NCBI GenBank assembly: GCA_043810345.1
Contig: JBDROF010000016.1
Span: forward strand, 45,709 to 109,708
Source: QYOJ01 sp043810345
Lineage (GTDB): Bacteria > Bacteroidota > Bacteroidia > Bacteroidales > FEN-979
Direction: 5' to 3'
Length of the DNA stretch: 64,000 bases
The position numbers and the translations under genes were made by a program. Every line of letters starts with the position of its first letter. Position 1 is the stretch's first letter. The notes beneath the pieces were generated by a model. It was not told the origin of the DNA. It ran no database searches and saw only the letters and a program-made list of their open reading frames with translations. Shown in pieces: positions 8,645 through 16,870 of this stretch.

Positions 8645-8814
8645 CTATATGATTCTGATTCCTATTTCCTTCACTTTCGGCCCTTCAATATTACGAAATC
8701 CAGCCCGATTTAATAACCTCTAAATACTCATCCTTTCTCTTCTTTCGATTGTTCAGCAATCTGGCTGTACTTTTCTTTTACGATCTCTTTGATCTCTTTT
8801 TGTTGAATTTTCAA
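8645..8814 (-). pseudogene. Remnant of arsenite methyltransferase arsM (internal deletion, frameshift)
   Basis: Between arsC and acr3 a broken frame can be read. From a TTG at 8814 it gives a 28-residue N-terminal piece containing EIKEIVKEKYSQIAEQSKEE and a stop at 8728-8730. This resembles the start of ArsM-type methyltransferases, which open with a V(R/K)EKYxxIA segment. In another frame 8732-8701 gives DEYLEVIKS, and after a one-base shift AGFRNIEGPKVKEIGIRII and TAG at 8645-8647 follow. That matches a typical class I methyltransferase C-terminus (an EYL..I..AGF helix-strand). Roughly 200 codons of the middle, including the SAM site and the cysteines, are missing. Seen: the frames. Inferred: the arsM origin. 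Confidence 0.6.
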
Positions 8815-9199
8815 CTACTTCACGGATTTGATCCCTGATTTTTCGATAGACAGGCAATATTTCCTCTTCGCTTCCCAGAGCTGCCGCCGGATCTTCAAAA
8901 CCTATGTGGATCCTTCGTTTGACCTCTCCTTTAAACACTGGACAGCTTTCACGGGCATTGTCGCAAACTGTCATTACGACATCAAACGAGTCTCCGGCAA
9001 ACCGGTCGGTATGTTTCGGATAATGTGATGAGATGTCCAGACCAATTTCCTGCATCACCTGGATGGCATATGGGTTTACCTCTCTTTCAGGGCGTGTTCC
9101 TGCAGAAACTATCTTCCATGAGGGATGGAGGGAGCGCAGTATGCCTTCAGCCATCTGACTGCGGCATGAATTCCCTGTGCATACTATCAATACGTTCAT
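8753..9199 (-). CDS. arsC: Arsenate reductase, low-molecular-weight phosphatase type
   Basis: Reduces arsenate to arsenite, which Acr3 then exports. The fold is the LMW protein-tyrosine-phosphatase type, coupled to thioredoxin. The P-loop CTGNSCRS is at residues 7-14 (Cys7, Arg13), and the resolving cysteines are Cys79 and Cys86 in TVCDNARESCP. The gene starts 12 bp after the arsR stop. The C-terminus is odd: beyond IRDQIREVVEN about 18 highly charged residues (KRDQRDRKRK...) are read out of frame through the arsM remnant, so the native stop was probably lost and the protein runs slightly long (148 residues). Confidence 0.92.
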   Translation of the reverse strand: MNVLIVCTGNSCRSQMAEGILRSLHPSWKIVSAGTRPEREVNPYAIQVMQEIGLDISSHYPKHTDRFAGDSFDVVMTVCDNARESCPVFKGEVKRRIHIGFEDPAAALGSEEEILPVYRKIRDQIREVVENSTKRDQRDRKRKVQPDC

Positions 9200-9211
9200 A
9201 TCGCTTTCTGA

Positions 9212-9517
9212 TTAAATGGTAAAGAACTCCAGGATCAGCTTTTTGGCTTTCATCCAATTGACCGGATCTATGCAATAGCGGACTTTTGGAGGTTCGATGC
9301 TTCCCTGAATAAGTCCGCTTTCTTTCAGCTCTTTCAGGTGTTGAGAAACTGTTGCCTGGGCCAAAGGAAGCTCCTCTACGATGTCGCCGCAGAAACAGCA
9401 ATTCATGTTGGCGAGCTGCTTCAGAATCGCGATTCTGGCCGGATGCCCAAGAGCTTTTGCAAACCGTGCCAGTTGAATCTCATTCTCCTTGAAACCAGTA
9501 GTTGCTTTATGGGCCAT
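9212..9517 (-). CDS. arsR: ArsR/SmtB-family arsenic-responsive repressor
   Basis: Winged-helix dimeric repressor that leaves DNA when As(III) binds cysteine thiolates. The 101 residues contain the HTH ATVSQHLKELKESGLIQG (about 55-72) and a cysteine cluster NCCFCGD (Cys40, 41, 43) just before it, the expected inducer site, plus Cys82. It is the first gene of the leftward arsR-arsC-acr3 operon and is divergent from the CYTH gene. A palindrome straddling its own -7 box lies 46 bp upstream of the start, so autorepression is very likely. Confidence 0.92.
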   Translation of the reverse strand: MAHKATTGFKENEIQLARFAKALGHPARIAILKQLANMNCCFCGDIVEELPLAQATVSQHLKELKESGLIQGSIEPPKVRYCIDPVNWMKAKKLILEFFTI

Positions 9518-9556
9518 AACTTGTGTATCTTTATGTCGGGAAATATTCTTTATTGT

Positions 9557-9594
9557 TCATCGCAAATGTACGATGATAAAAGAATAAATTCCAA
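9557..9594 (-). promoter_or_regulatory. arsR promoter with overlapping operator palindrome
   Basis: On the minus strand TTG (9594-9592), a 21 bp spacer and TACATTTG (9570-9563) form a perfect Bacteroidota promoter. The -7 box is exactly the 8 bp spacer of a perfect inverted repeat, TCATCG (9557-9562) and CGATGA (9571-9576). A repressor bound there would cover the -7 box. Assignment to ArsR is by position and known autoregulation of the family. Confidence 0.75.
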
Positions 9595-9638
9595 TTTTTT
9601 TGACACTATTTTTTCATCTACTATTTAATTAGCTGTTT

Positions 9639-10136
9639 TTGAAACATTTAGAAATTGAACGAAAATACCTGGTTCGCATGGAAATGTGGGATCAGGTAGA
9701 GAAACCAGAAGGCCGGGAGCTTATCCAGGGATACCTTTGCAGGGATGATCAAAAGGTAATCAGGGTCCGTATTGTTCGTATTAAAGCCGGCAAAAAAGGG
9801 TATCTGACCATCAAGGGGAAGATAGAAAATCTGGGCCGGCCGGAGTTTGAATATGAGATTCCGGCAGAAGAGGCATTAGATTTATTGGCGCTTGCACTTT
9901 TTCATCCTATTGAAAAAACCCGCTACAAATACCTGTACAGGGGGAAAATATGGGATGTGGATATTTTTCATGGTGTAAATAAAGGGTTATACATGGCCGA
10001 GCTGGAGCTGGATGATCCCGATGAAGTGATCGACTTTCCGACATGGGTAGGAGAGGAGGTCTCACATGATCTCAGGTACTACAACTCTTATCTGTCGGAA
10101 CATCCATATAAAACCTGGCAACAAAAAAAGGAATGA
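9639..10136 (+). CDS. CYTH-domain (triphosphate tunnel) protein
   Basis: Member of the CYTH superfamily, whose members hydrolyse inorganic triphosphate or related triphosphates using metal ions; the physiological substrate cannot be told from sequence. The 165 residues open with the hallmark EIERKY (ExExK, residues 5-9), followed by charged beta-strand motifs RVRIVR, LTIKGK and EFEYEI and the acidic MAELELDDP. The start is TTG at 9639: an in-frame stop lies three codons upstream, and the next ATG would remove the ExExK motif. It is a single gene, divergent from arsR; its last codons form one arm of a terminator hairpin. Confidence 0.85.
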   Translation: MKHLEIERKYLVRMEMWDQVEKPEGRELIQGYLCRDDQKVIRVRIVRIKAGKKGYLTIKGKIENLGRPEFEYEIPAEEALDLLALALFHPIEKTRYKYLYRGKIWDVDIFHGVNKGLYMAELELDDPDEVIDFPTWVGEEVSHDLRYYNSYLSEHPYKTWQQKKE

Positions 10137-10152
10137 AACAGCCTTCATTCCT
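10120..10152 (-). terminator. Terminator hairpin between CYTH gene and tRNA-Ala
   Basis: AGGAATGAA (10129-10137) and TTCATTCCT (10144-10152) form a 9 bp perfect stem with a 6 nt loop. Read leftward from tRNA-Ala it is followed by a run of seven T residues (complement of the A run at 10123-10129), a classic intrinsic terminator. The arm overlaps the stop codon of the convergent CYTH gene. Confidence 0.7.
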
Positions 10153-10183
10153 AATTCGTCATTTAATTCGTAATTTTCTATTG

Positions 10184-10257
10184 TGGAGCATAAGGGAGTC
10201 GAACCCTTGACCTCTAGACTGCCAGTCTAACGCTCTAGCCAGCTGAGCTAATGCCCC
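10184..10257 (-). tRNA. tRNA-Ala (anticodon GGC)
   Basis: A complete cloverleaf of 74 nt. The acceptor pairs GGGGCAT with ATGCTCC and contains the G3:U70 wobble pair that is the alanine identity element; the discriminator is A. The anticodon loop CTGGCAG gives GGC. The T arm is AAGGG-TTCGACT-CCCTT. CCA is not encoded. Confidence 0.95.
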
Positions 10258-10267
10258 GAAGAGACAA

Positions 10268-10275
10268 CAAAGTTA
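10268..10275 (-). promoter_or_regulatory. -7 box for tRNA-Ala
   Basis: TAACTTTG on the minus strand matches TAnnTTTG exactly and ends 10 bp before the first base of tRNA-Ala. No clear TTG -33 element is visible. Confidence 0.6.
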
Positions 10276-10283
10276 TAAAATTT

Positions 10284-10291
10284 TATTTTTG
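10284..10291 (+). promoter_or_regulatory. -7 box for thpR
   Basis: TATTTTTG matches TAnnTTTG, 14 bp before the thpR ATG and back to back with the tRNA-Ala promoter. The leader would be under 10 nt. Confidence 0.5.
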
Positions 10292-10305
10292 TGTAAACTT
10301 TTTAT

Positions 10306-10905
10306 ATGAAGCGCCTTTTTGTCGCTATTAAAATCGATCCGGACACGGATTTTCTTCAAACATTTAAGGAGTTTCGTCTCTCCCTGTCCCATGAAAAGAT
10401 CAAGTGGGTGGAGGAGCAAAATATTCATATTACTGTGAAGTTTCTGGGGGAGACCCCGGAAAATCGTATTCAAGGGATCACTGAAACACTGAGAGGGCTC
10501 GCTGAATCTACTGAAAATTTCTCGTTCAGCTTGACCGGACTGGGTGTTTTCGGCAGTTCATACAATCCCCGTGTGATCTGGGTGGGGATTCGTCCGTACG
10601 ATGAACTGGCAAACCTGCTGAAAAATGCCCGGGATGAATTTGAGTTGCTTGGTTTTGCAGGAGATCGTCAGAATCTTGTTCCTCACCTGACTCTTGGCCG
10701 GGTTAAATATCTGGCAGATGTAAAAAGGTTTCAGCAAACACTGAATCGATTTAATGAGATCTCTTCTTTGCCAATAGCTGCAGAAAAACTGATACTTGTT
10801 GAGAGTATTCTTCGCTCTTCAGGACCGGAGTATCAATCGCTCGCCTTCTATCCCCTGTTAAAAAGTTCCCCTGATCAATTCATCAACCAGGGGAACTTAT
10901 CATAA
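10306..10905 (+). CDS. thpR: RNA 2',3'-cyclic phosphodiesterase (2H family)
   Basis: 2H-phosphoesterase that opens 2',3'-cyclic phosphates and was first known as a 2'-5' RNA ligase. The 199 residues carry the two diagnostic HxTx motifs, HITV at residue 41 and HLTL at residue 127, each after the expected strand, and the family N-terminus KRLFVAIKID. It is a lone gene. Its final ~14 codons are also one arm of a long inverted repeat that terminates the convergent T9SS gene. Confidence 0.93.
   Translation: MKRLFVAIKIDPDTDFLQTFKEFRLSLSHEKIKWVEEQNIHITVKFLGETPENRIQGITETLRGLAESTENFSFSLTGLGVFGSSYNPRVIWVGIRPYDELANLLKNARDEFELLGFAGDRQNLVPHLTLGRVKYLADVKRFQQTLNRFNEISSLPIAAEKLILVESILRSSGPEYQSLAFYPLLKSSPDQFINQGNLS
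10863..10898 (-). terminator. Bidirectional terminator inside the 3' end of thpR
   Basis: AAGTTCCCCTG (10863-10873) and CAGGGGAACTT (10888-10898) form an 11 bp perfect stem with a 14 nt loop. Read leftward, the direction of the 1005-residue T9SS gene ending at 10931, the stem is followed by TTTTT. It lies within the thpR coding sequence, before its stop codon. Confidence 0.7.
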
Positions 10906-10930
10906 GCAAGAAAAAATCTGTCCGGTTATT

Positions 10931-13900
10931 TTATCGTTGAACAACAAATTTTTCGATAAAGTACCTGTCTTCATTCGACATCTTGATGAAATAGAGGCCC
11001 TCGGCAAAGCCGGAAACATCAATTTGTTCGGTATATTCCGCGGGAAGGTTGGTCAGCTTTTCGGAATATTTGATGTTGCCCGTCACATCGCTTACAACCA
11101 CGAGGATCTCCACCTCCTGGCTACAGATTTTCAGATTCAATGTCTCTTCGGCTGGATTCGGGAATAGTGTGACCTTCACTTTCAGATCAAATTTACCTAT
11201 TCCTGCGCAATCGGAAACAACAACCTCCTTGGCCATGGCCGATCCGTTTCCGCAATCGTTGTCACCATACACGGCGATGTCACCTGATAAAGCAGTTGGT
11301 CCAAAATCTACCGTTATTTCGTGGGTTCCCTGTCCGGATGCAATGGTAGTCCCGGCCGGGAGTGTCCATATATAAGTAGTGGCATCTGTGATTTCTGCTA
11401 CACTGTACGGATATCCGGTATGGTTGATACAAACGGTATCGTTTCCGCTGATATCTCCGGCCGGACCGGGCAGGTTGGTGGCAGTCAAAGTACGTTGGCT
11501 TGGCAGGCTGGTGCCACAAATATTCTCGGCAACCACGGCAATCTCTCCGGTAGTAGATCCCCAGATCACTGTTACCTCATTTGTTCCCTGTCCGGCTGTA
11601 ATCTGGGCATCCGCAGGAACAGACCAGATATAGGTTTCTGCTCCGGGAAGCTCGATAATTTCGAACATTGATTCTATTCCAGTGCAGCCCAGGTCAGGGC
11701 CAAGAATGGCTCCTGGGGCAGGGAGAATGGAGGAAACTGTAACATCCAGGGCGCTTGGAGTACTGTTTCCGCACTCATTTCCAGCAATCACTGAAACAAC
11801 GCCGGATGTCTCACCCCACAATACCTCAATGGCCGGGGAATTCTGTCCTGTCACGATGGTGGCATTATCCGGCACTGACCACGAATAGGAGGTGGCTCCG
11901 CTTATGGGTTCAATCTGATAGGCCGTCGTGGAATCCCTACACACCATTGAGGAGCCTGTAATGGGTCCCGGAGAAGGTGGTGAAGTCAGCACAGTTACAA
12001 CCACACTGTCACTGGAGGTCACCTGGGTGTTATCTGTAACTGTAACAAAATACTCCGTGGTGGTGTTCGGGGAGGCAGTAGGGTTGGCAATGTTTGGATT
12101 ATTTAAACCTGTGGTAGGGGTCCAGGCATATGTAAAGGGCGGTGTTCCTCCGGTAATCGACGTGTTTAACTGGGAAGAGGTGCCCTGGCAGATGCTGTCG
12201 GGGGTCGCAGTAGCGTTCACATAAAAACCGCTTCCTTCTACGATTTTTATGGTTGCGGTACGCCGGTGAACAGGTGTTCCGTTGGGTCCCTTGCCTTCGA
12301 ATGTTGCCGTATAGTTACCCTCCGGCACCGAACCGGTTACAACCACATTTACGGGAAGAGATCCCGGGAACGAAGTAATTTCCGTTCCGCTCGGAAAAGA
12401 GAAGGTGATACTTCCGGAGGTTGGAACGGGAAATATACTACCCGTGAGAAGAACGGTATCGTTATACAATTTCACTTCTGGAACGCTAACGATGAATGTG
12501 GATGAGTCAAGTGGGGTGTAAAGCGTGTCGCTGAGTTTATCAATAGCCATTCCAAAATCGGGGAAGTATGCTGTGGCACTCATGAAGTTACCGTTTCGGA
12601 AGTCGGACCAGCTGGCCATGGCCACTTTGCTGTTGGAGACAATTCCATTATAGTCCCCCTGGTATCGGGGTGTGCCGCCGCCTCCGCAGGTATTGCAGTT
12701 GATCTTCATCTTTTTATTGGAGATGGCCTGATTTGCGCTAAAAGTGACTCCTCCGTCATCCGAGTAAGTAGCGTATATCAGGGCGCTGTCAGATGTTGGC
12801 GTATCACGGGTATCCATCCATTGAATATAAAGGCGGCCGGTCTCCTTGTCGCACCAGGGAGCGGGATGCCACTGGTTGTGTTGTGTGGTGTTGGCATCGT
12901 CATTGACCCTATTAGCGGTTGACCAGGTGGATCCACCATCATCGGAGTAGCGACTCCAGATATCGGGTTTATTCCCATTTCCAGGAGGGTCGTTGGAGGC
13001 ATATACACAGTAAAGTCTTCCCCGGTTGGGGCCAAAGCTGTTATCAGCAGCTATAAAAGGATAGGGGCGGGTTCTCATGTTCTGAACCGAATTGCGTCCA
13101 TTGACATTGGAACCAACATAGCCGGAAAAATACTGACTTGACATGAAGGTAAAGGTTGTTCCTCCATTCAGCGATCGGTAAAAGGTAAAGTTAGATGCAA
13201 AGGCGTTGCCGCCGTTGGTCACGACATAAACAGCGCCACCCTGAACATTCTGGTAAGCGCCCACGCAAACCATCATACCCGGTAAACTCTGGGTGCTTGG
13301 AGCAAATGTATTGGTCCATGTTTGACCCTGGTCTGTGCTGCGGGCAAAATTACCACCACCATTTCTCGTCATAACCGTATAGACATAATTGGCATAGGGC
13401 CCTGCAGTTTGGTCGGCAGCGATCCAGTTTTTGTCCACTCCATAAATTGCAGTAGTGATTGGCCCCCAGGTGGTTCCATTATCAGAGGATACGGCAACCT
13501 TACACCCCTGGACGCCTCCCGACCCGTACATGTTTTCATAATAGAGGTTTCCGATACTGTCATATGCCTGGACAGGGTCTCCCCACATATTGGCGCCAAA
13601 GTTTGGATTGTTCCGGGACCAGTTGTGCCCCTCTTCCGTATGATAGGTTCCGTTAGTATTGTAGGCTGTAAAATACCAGGTTGGTATGCCCGGATTTTCA
13701 GCAATGTTTCCTTCCGCAAAATCAACACCCAGGTAGAAGTTGTCAAAATTATCAATTGTAATGATTGAGGACAGGGGGGGTGCATCAGATTCGCTTCGTG
13801 CCTGTTCCAGAAGCTCACGTGGAATCTGATCTAAATTAGGATTGTCGGAAGGATCAACAATCTCCTGGGAAACAACCCCGATTGAAACTAGTAAAAACAT

Positions 13901-13948
13901 CCCGGCTGCAACAACACAGCTCTTTACAAATAAGTTCGTTTGTTTCAT
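10931..13948 (-). CDS. T9SS-exported Asp-box propeller protein with Ig-like repeats
   Basis: Large secreted protein (1005 residues), function unknown. Signal peptide at about 1-28. Residues ~60-480 hold a sialidase-like beta-propeller with at least five Asp-box motifs (SSDNGTTW, STDQGQTW, SLNGGTTF, SDDGGSTW, SDDGGVTF); the catalytic residues of true sialidases are not evident, so enzymatic activity should not be assumed. About 580-665 is a PKD/SprB-like module; about 670-915 has three similar ~80-residue Ig-like repeats, each with a YxWSVP/YIWTLP core and an xCG segment. The last ~80 residues (LFPNPAEETLNL ... GLYFIKMSNEDRYFIEKFVVQR) are a type A T9SS sorting domain, cleaved after export. Lone gene with its own -7 box. 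Confidence 0.88.
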   Translation of the reverse strand: MKQTNLFVKSCVVAAGMFLLVSIGVVSQEIVDPSDNPNLDQIPRELLEQARSESDAPPLSSIITIDNFDNFYLGVDFAEGNIAENPGIPTWYFTAYNTNGTYHTEEGHNWSRNNPNFGANMWGDPVQAYDSIGNLYYENMYGSGGVQGCKVAVSSDNGTTWGPITTAIYGVDKNWIAADQTAGPYANYVYTVMTRNGGGNFARSTDQGQTWTNTFAPSTQSLPGMMVCVGAYQNVQGGAVYVVTNGGNAFASNFTFYRSLNGGTTFTFMSSQYFSGYVGSNVNGRNSVQNMRTRPYPFIAADNSFGPNRGRLYCVYASNDPPGNGNKPDIWSRYSDDGGSTWSTANRVNDDANTTQHNQWHPAPWCDKETGRLYIQWMDTRDTPTSDSALIYATYSDDGGVTFSANQAISNKKMKINCNTCGGGGTPRYQGDYNGIVSNSKVAMASWSDFRNGNFMSATAYFPDFGMAIDKLSDTLYTPLDSSTFIVSVPEVKLYNDTVLLTGSIFPVPTSGSITFSFPSGTEITSFPGSLPVNVVVTGSVPEGNYTATFEGKGPNGTPVHRRTATIKIVEGSGFYVNATATPDSICQGTSSQLNTSITGGTPPFTYAWTPTTGLNNPNIANPTASPNTTTEYFVTVTDNTQVTSSDSVVVTVLTSPPSPGPITGSSMVCRDSTTAYQIEPISGATSYSWSVPDNATIVTGQNSPAIEVLWGETSGVVSVIAGNECGNSTPSALDVTVSSILPAPGAILGPDLGCTGIESMFEIIELPGAETYIWSVPADAQITAGQGTNEVTVIWGSTTGEIAVVAENICGTSLPSQRTLTATNLPGPAGDISGNDTVCINHTGYPYSVAEITDATTYIWTLPAGTTIASGQGTHEITVDFGPTALSGDIAVYGDNDCGNGSAMAKEVVVSDCAGIGKFDLKVKVTLFPNPAEETLNLKICSQEVEILVVVSDVTGNIKYSEKLTNLPAEYTEQIDVSGFAEGLYFIKMSNEDRYFIEKFVVQR

Positions 13949-14000
13949 GATTTTGTTCTCTTATTAATAATTTGGATTAAATTAACATGAAAATAGACAG

Positions 14001-14008
14001 CAAATATA
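14001..14008 (-). promoter_or_regulatory. -7 box for the T9SS protein at 10931-13948
   Basis: TATATTTG on the minus strand matches TAnnTTTG and lies 52 bp upstream of the ATG. No convincing TTG at the proper distance. Confidence 0.5.
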
Positions 14009-14069
14009 CAAATTTCAAAATAAACCCCTACATTGTAGCCTGATCTGGTAATACACGTCTCACCACCGG

Positions 14070-14939
14070 ATGAAATACCACATGATTCCCGACGAACTTA
14101 GGCTATTTTTACAGAAAAGGTTTCATATTCAGGCGATTAGGCCTCTGGCCGGGGGAGATATTAACAAGGTGTGCCAGCTTGATACATCGTTGGGCTCCTA
14201 TTGTCTGAAATTCAATTCGGCGGACCGGTATCCGGGTATGTTTGAAAAAGAGGCCGGAGGGCTCATCCTGTTGAACGCGTCAAAAACATTTCGCATTCCG
14301 GCTGTAACAGAAGTGATTACACTTGATTCTTATTCCGCTTTGTTGCTTGAGTTTATCCATTCGGGAAAACCGGTGAACGACTTTATGTTTCGTTTCGGCC
14401 TCTCCCTGGCGAAACTCCACGACCGGTCATCACCCGAGTATGGTCTGGGCCATGATAATTACATGGGATCCCTGCCGCAATCCAACAGAAAACATAAAAA
14501 CTGGATTGACTTTTTCAGGGAGGAACGGCTTGAAAAACAGCTTCGTATGGCGAGAGATTCCGGACAATTGACCAGGGATACCCATACCCTGTTTACCTCT
14601 CTTTTTTCCCGGTTGGATCAACTGCTTGTTGTTGACCGGCCGGCTTTACTGCATGGAGACCTATGGGGCGGTAATTTCATGGTTTCAGAAACCGGGGAGG
14701 CTTGTTTAATCGATCCCGCAGTCTATTTTGGCCACAGGGAGGTTGATCTGGCCATGACTACGCTGTTCGGCGGATTTTCTTCTGATTTTTATCGTGGCTA
14801 TGAATCGCACCACAGGTTGGTGCCGGGGTGGCGGGAAAGGCTTGACCTCTATAACCTTTACCCTTTACTTGTTCACGTGAATCTTTTTGGAGAAGGATAT
14901 ATGGGTTCAGTTCATAGAATTTTGCAAAAATTCAGCTGA
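14070..14939 (+). CDS. Fructosamine/ketosamine-3-kinase family protein
   Basis: Aminoglycoside-phosphotransferase-like kinase of the fructosamine-3-kinase family, which phosphorylates sugar adducts on protein amines so that they detach (deglycation). The 289 residues show the N-lobe RPLAGGDINKVCQL, the catalytic loop HGDLWGGN (about 194-201) and the metal-binding IDPAVYFGHREVDLAM (about 215-230), all diagnostic of this family. The 3' end overlaps the convergent lutB by 8 bp. The actual substrate is not known from sequence. Confidence 0.9.
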   Translation: MKYHMIPDELRLFLQKRFHIQAIRPLAGGDINKVCQLDTSLGSYCLKFNSADRYPGMFEKEAGGLILLNASKTFRIPAVTEVITLDSYSALLLEFIHSGKPVNDFMFRFGLSLAKLHDRSSPEYGLGHDNYMGSLPQSNRKHKNWIDFFREERLEKQLRMARDSGQLTRDTHTLFTSLFSRLDQLLVVDRPALLHGDLWGGNFMVSETGEACLIDPAVYFGHREVDLAMTTLFGGFSSDFYRGYESHHRLVPGWRERLDLYNLYPLLVHVNLFGEGYMGSVHRILQKFS

Positions 14940-16314
14940 TCGGTTGTCGTTTCTTCCACAACTCCTTAAAACTTTTTTGAGCGATTTTGGGTAATGTTCG
15001 CCTTGGACCCCAGTGTTTTTTTCCAACTGTCTTAACGACTCTATTTTTGATTGATGGTCCCAGCCTATCAAGCGACCATCGGTGAAGCATGGTATATTTC
15101 CAGCCACCGACCATTTTTCTCCATGAATAACTGGTGTATTTTCTTGACACAGCTTCATTTCTGTTATATAAAAGCAGTTCATGAAGCGGTATCTTGACCG
15201 GGCAAACCTCTGTACATTTTCCGCACAGAGAAGAAGCAAAGCTAAGGTGATTGTAATCTCTAAATCCCAGATAATGAGGAGAAATCACAGAGCCGATCGG
15301 GCCCGAGTAAACGGTTCCGTAAGTATGTCCTCCCACGTTCCGGTATACCGGACATTCATTTAAACAAGCGCCGCACCGGATACAGAAGAGTGCTTTGCGC
15401 TGTTCTTTATAGTTTAAAATCTCTGTTCTCCGGTTGTCTAACAAGATCACAAACATTTTTTCCGGACCATCTGGTTCATCCGCTTTTTTCGGACCAAACA
15501 ATACATTGTTATAAACTGTTAATCTTTGCCCGGTTCCATAAGTGGCAAGCAATGGATAAAAGAGATCCAGGTCTTCCAGTTTGGGAATCAGTTTTTCAAT
15601 GCCGGCAACCACAATGTGTATCCCGGGAAAAGCGAAAGTAAGGATCCCGTTTCCCTCGTTTTCGGTCAAGGCAACCGCTCCGCAATCTGCAACAAGAAAA
15701 TTAGCTCCGGTAATCCCGATATCCGCTCGTATAAATTCAGATCGCAGTTTCTCTCGTACAAATTTTGTGATCTCTTCCGGAGGAGAATTTTCAGGTAAAC
15801 CAAATTTCCTGTGAAACAGGTCGGATATGTCCTCCTTTGATTTATGCATTGCCGGTGTTACAATATGGTATGGTTTTTCCCCTTCAATTTGCACTATGTA
15901 TTCCCCCAGGTCGGTTTCAAATACCAGCCGTTTATTTCTCTCAAATAACTCATTGAGTTCCAGCTCTTCCGAGACCATGGATTTTTGTTTTACGATCACC
16001 TTTGCCTTTGCTCTCTTGATGATCTGGATGATCTCTTTTTGTGCGTCCCGTTCGCTTTGAGCCCAGATCACTTTGCCTCCCCTTTTTTCAAAATTTCTCT
16101 CAAATTCGACCAGATACGTATCAAGTTTATTAATTACCTTTGCCTTTAGGTTTGCGGCTCGTCGTTTAGCTAATTCCAAATCCCTATACTGTTGTTTACC
16201 AATAATTACTGCCTGGTCGTATTTTCCAATGTTAAACTCTAACCTTCGGCGATGTTCCTGATCAAATGATTTCCGGGTTGCTTTTTCGAGAAACTGATAG
16301 GCAGTTGAATTCAT
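14932..16314 (-). CDS. lutB: LutB-type iron-sulfur protein (lactate utilisation)
   Basis: Fe-S subunit of the LutABC-type L-lactate oxidation complex. The 460 residues comprise an LUD domain (about 60-290, with ADIGITGANFLVADCGAVALTENEGN) and a C-terminal ferredoxin part with two 4Fe-4S motifs, CIRCGACLNECP and CGKCTEVCP, each ending in the usual CP. The tail is basic. LutA (CCG domain) and LutC are not adjacent in the window, so the partners are elsewhere or missing. It lies 10 bp upstream of nothing related; rpiB precedes it on the same strand. Confidence 0.88.
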   Translation of the reverse strand: MNSTAYQFLEKATRKSFDQEHRRRLEFNIGKYDQAVIIGKQQYRDLELAKRRAANLKAKVINKLDTYLVEFERNFEKRGGKVIWAQSERDAQKEIIQIIKRAKAKVIVKQKSMVSEELELNELFERNKRLVFETDLGEYIVQIEGEKPYHIVTPAMHKSKEDISDLFHRKFGLPENSPPEEITKFVREKLRSEFIRADIGITGANFLVADCGAVALTENEGNGILTFAFPGIHIVVAGIEKLIPKLEDLDLFYPLLATYGTGQRLTVYNNVLFGPKKADEPDGPEKMFVILLDNRRTEILNYKEQRKALFCIRCGACLNECPVYRNVGGHTYGTVYSGPIGSVISPHYLGFRDYNHLSFASSLCGKCTEVCPVKIPLHELLLYNRNEAVSRKYTSYSWRKMVGGWKYTMLHRWSLDRLGPSIKNRVVKTVGKKHWGPRRTLPKIAQKSFKELWKKRQPIS

Positions 16315-16324
16315 GCTGTTGGAA

Positions 16325-16774
16325 TTAAAGAGTGCCTGATATTTTATTTACACGCCGTTCATGCCGTCCACCTTCAAATTCGGTGTGTAAAAAAAGTTGA
16401 ACCAGCTCAGCAGCATGAGCATTTGAGATAAATCTTGCGGGAAGTGAAATAACATTAGCGTCATTATGCCGTCGGGCCAGTTTTGCAATTTCATCTTCCC
16501 AACATAATGCAGCTCTTACCTTCGGGTACTTATTTGCTACCATTGCTGCCCCGTTACCGCTTCCACAAATAATGACTCCCTTTTGATATTCTCCTTTTTC
16601 AATCGCATAAGCCAAAGGATGAATTGAATCTGGATAATCCATACTTTCCTCCGAAAAGGTACCAAAATCCTTGACTCTGAATCCCCAATTACTCAGTTTT
16701 TGCTTCAGATATTCCTTCATACCGAATCCTGCATGATCACTTCCAATAGCAATAATTTCGTCAAATTTGGTCAT
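16325..16774 (-). CDS. rpiB: Ribose-5-phosphate isomerase B
   Basis: Interconverts ribose-5-phosphate and ribulose-5-phosphate in the pentose phosphate pathway. The 149 residues from the ATG at 16774 fit the family. IAIGSDHAGFGMKEYL carries the substrate-binding residues; CGSGNGAAMVANKYPKVRAA contains the catalytic cysteine and anion hole; RRHNDANVISLPAR follows. An in-frame GTG six codons upstream is less likely as start. It is 10 bp upstream of lutB on the same strand, so the two may share a transcript. Confidence 0.95.
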   Translation of the reverse strand: MTKFDEIIAIGSDHAGFGMKEYLKQKLSNWGFRVKDFGTFSEESMDYPDSIHPLAYAIEKGEYQKGVIICGSGNGAAMVANKYPKVRAALCWEDEIAKLARRHNDANVISLPARFISNAHAAELVQLFLHTEFEGGRHERRVNKISGTL

Positions 16775-16870
16775 TGTTAATATTTTTCTCACAAAGGTAG
16801 CTAATACACCTCCAATATCCCCTGGAAATCATAATTTTAAATTTTAAACAGAAAAATGTTGACAACTGTG

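Noticed and set aside
10931..13948. Sialidase enzyme
   Set aside because: Asp-boxes alone are shared by many propellers; the Arg triad and other catalytic residues could not be identified.
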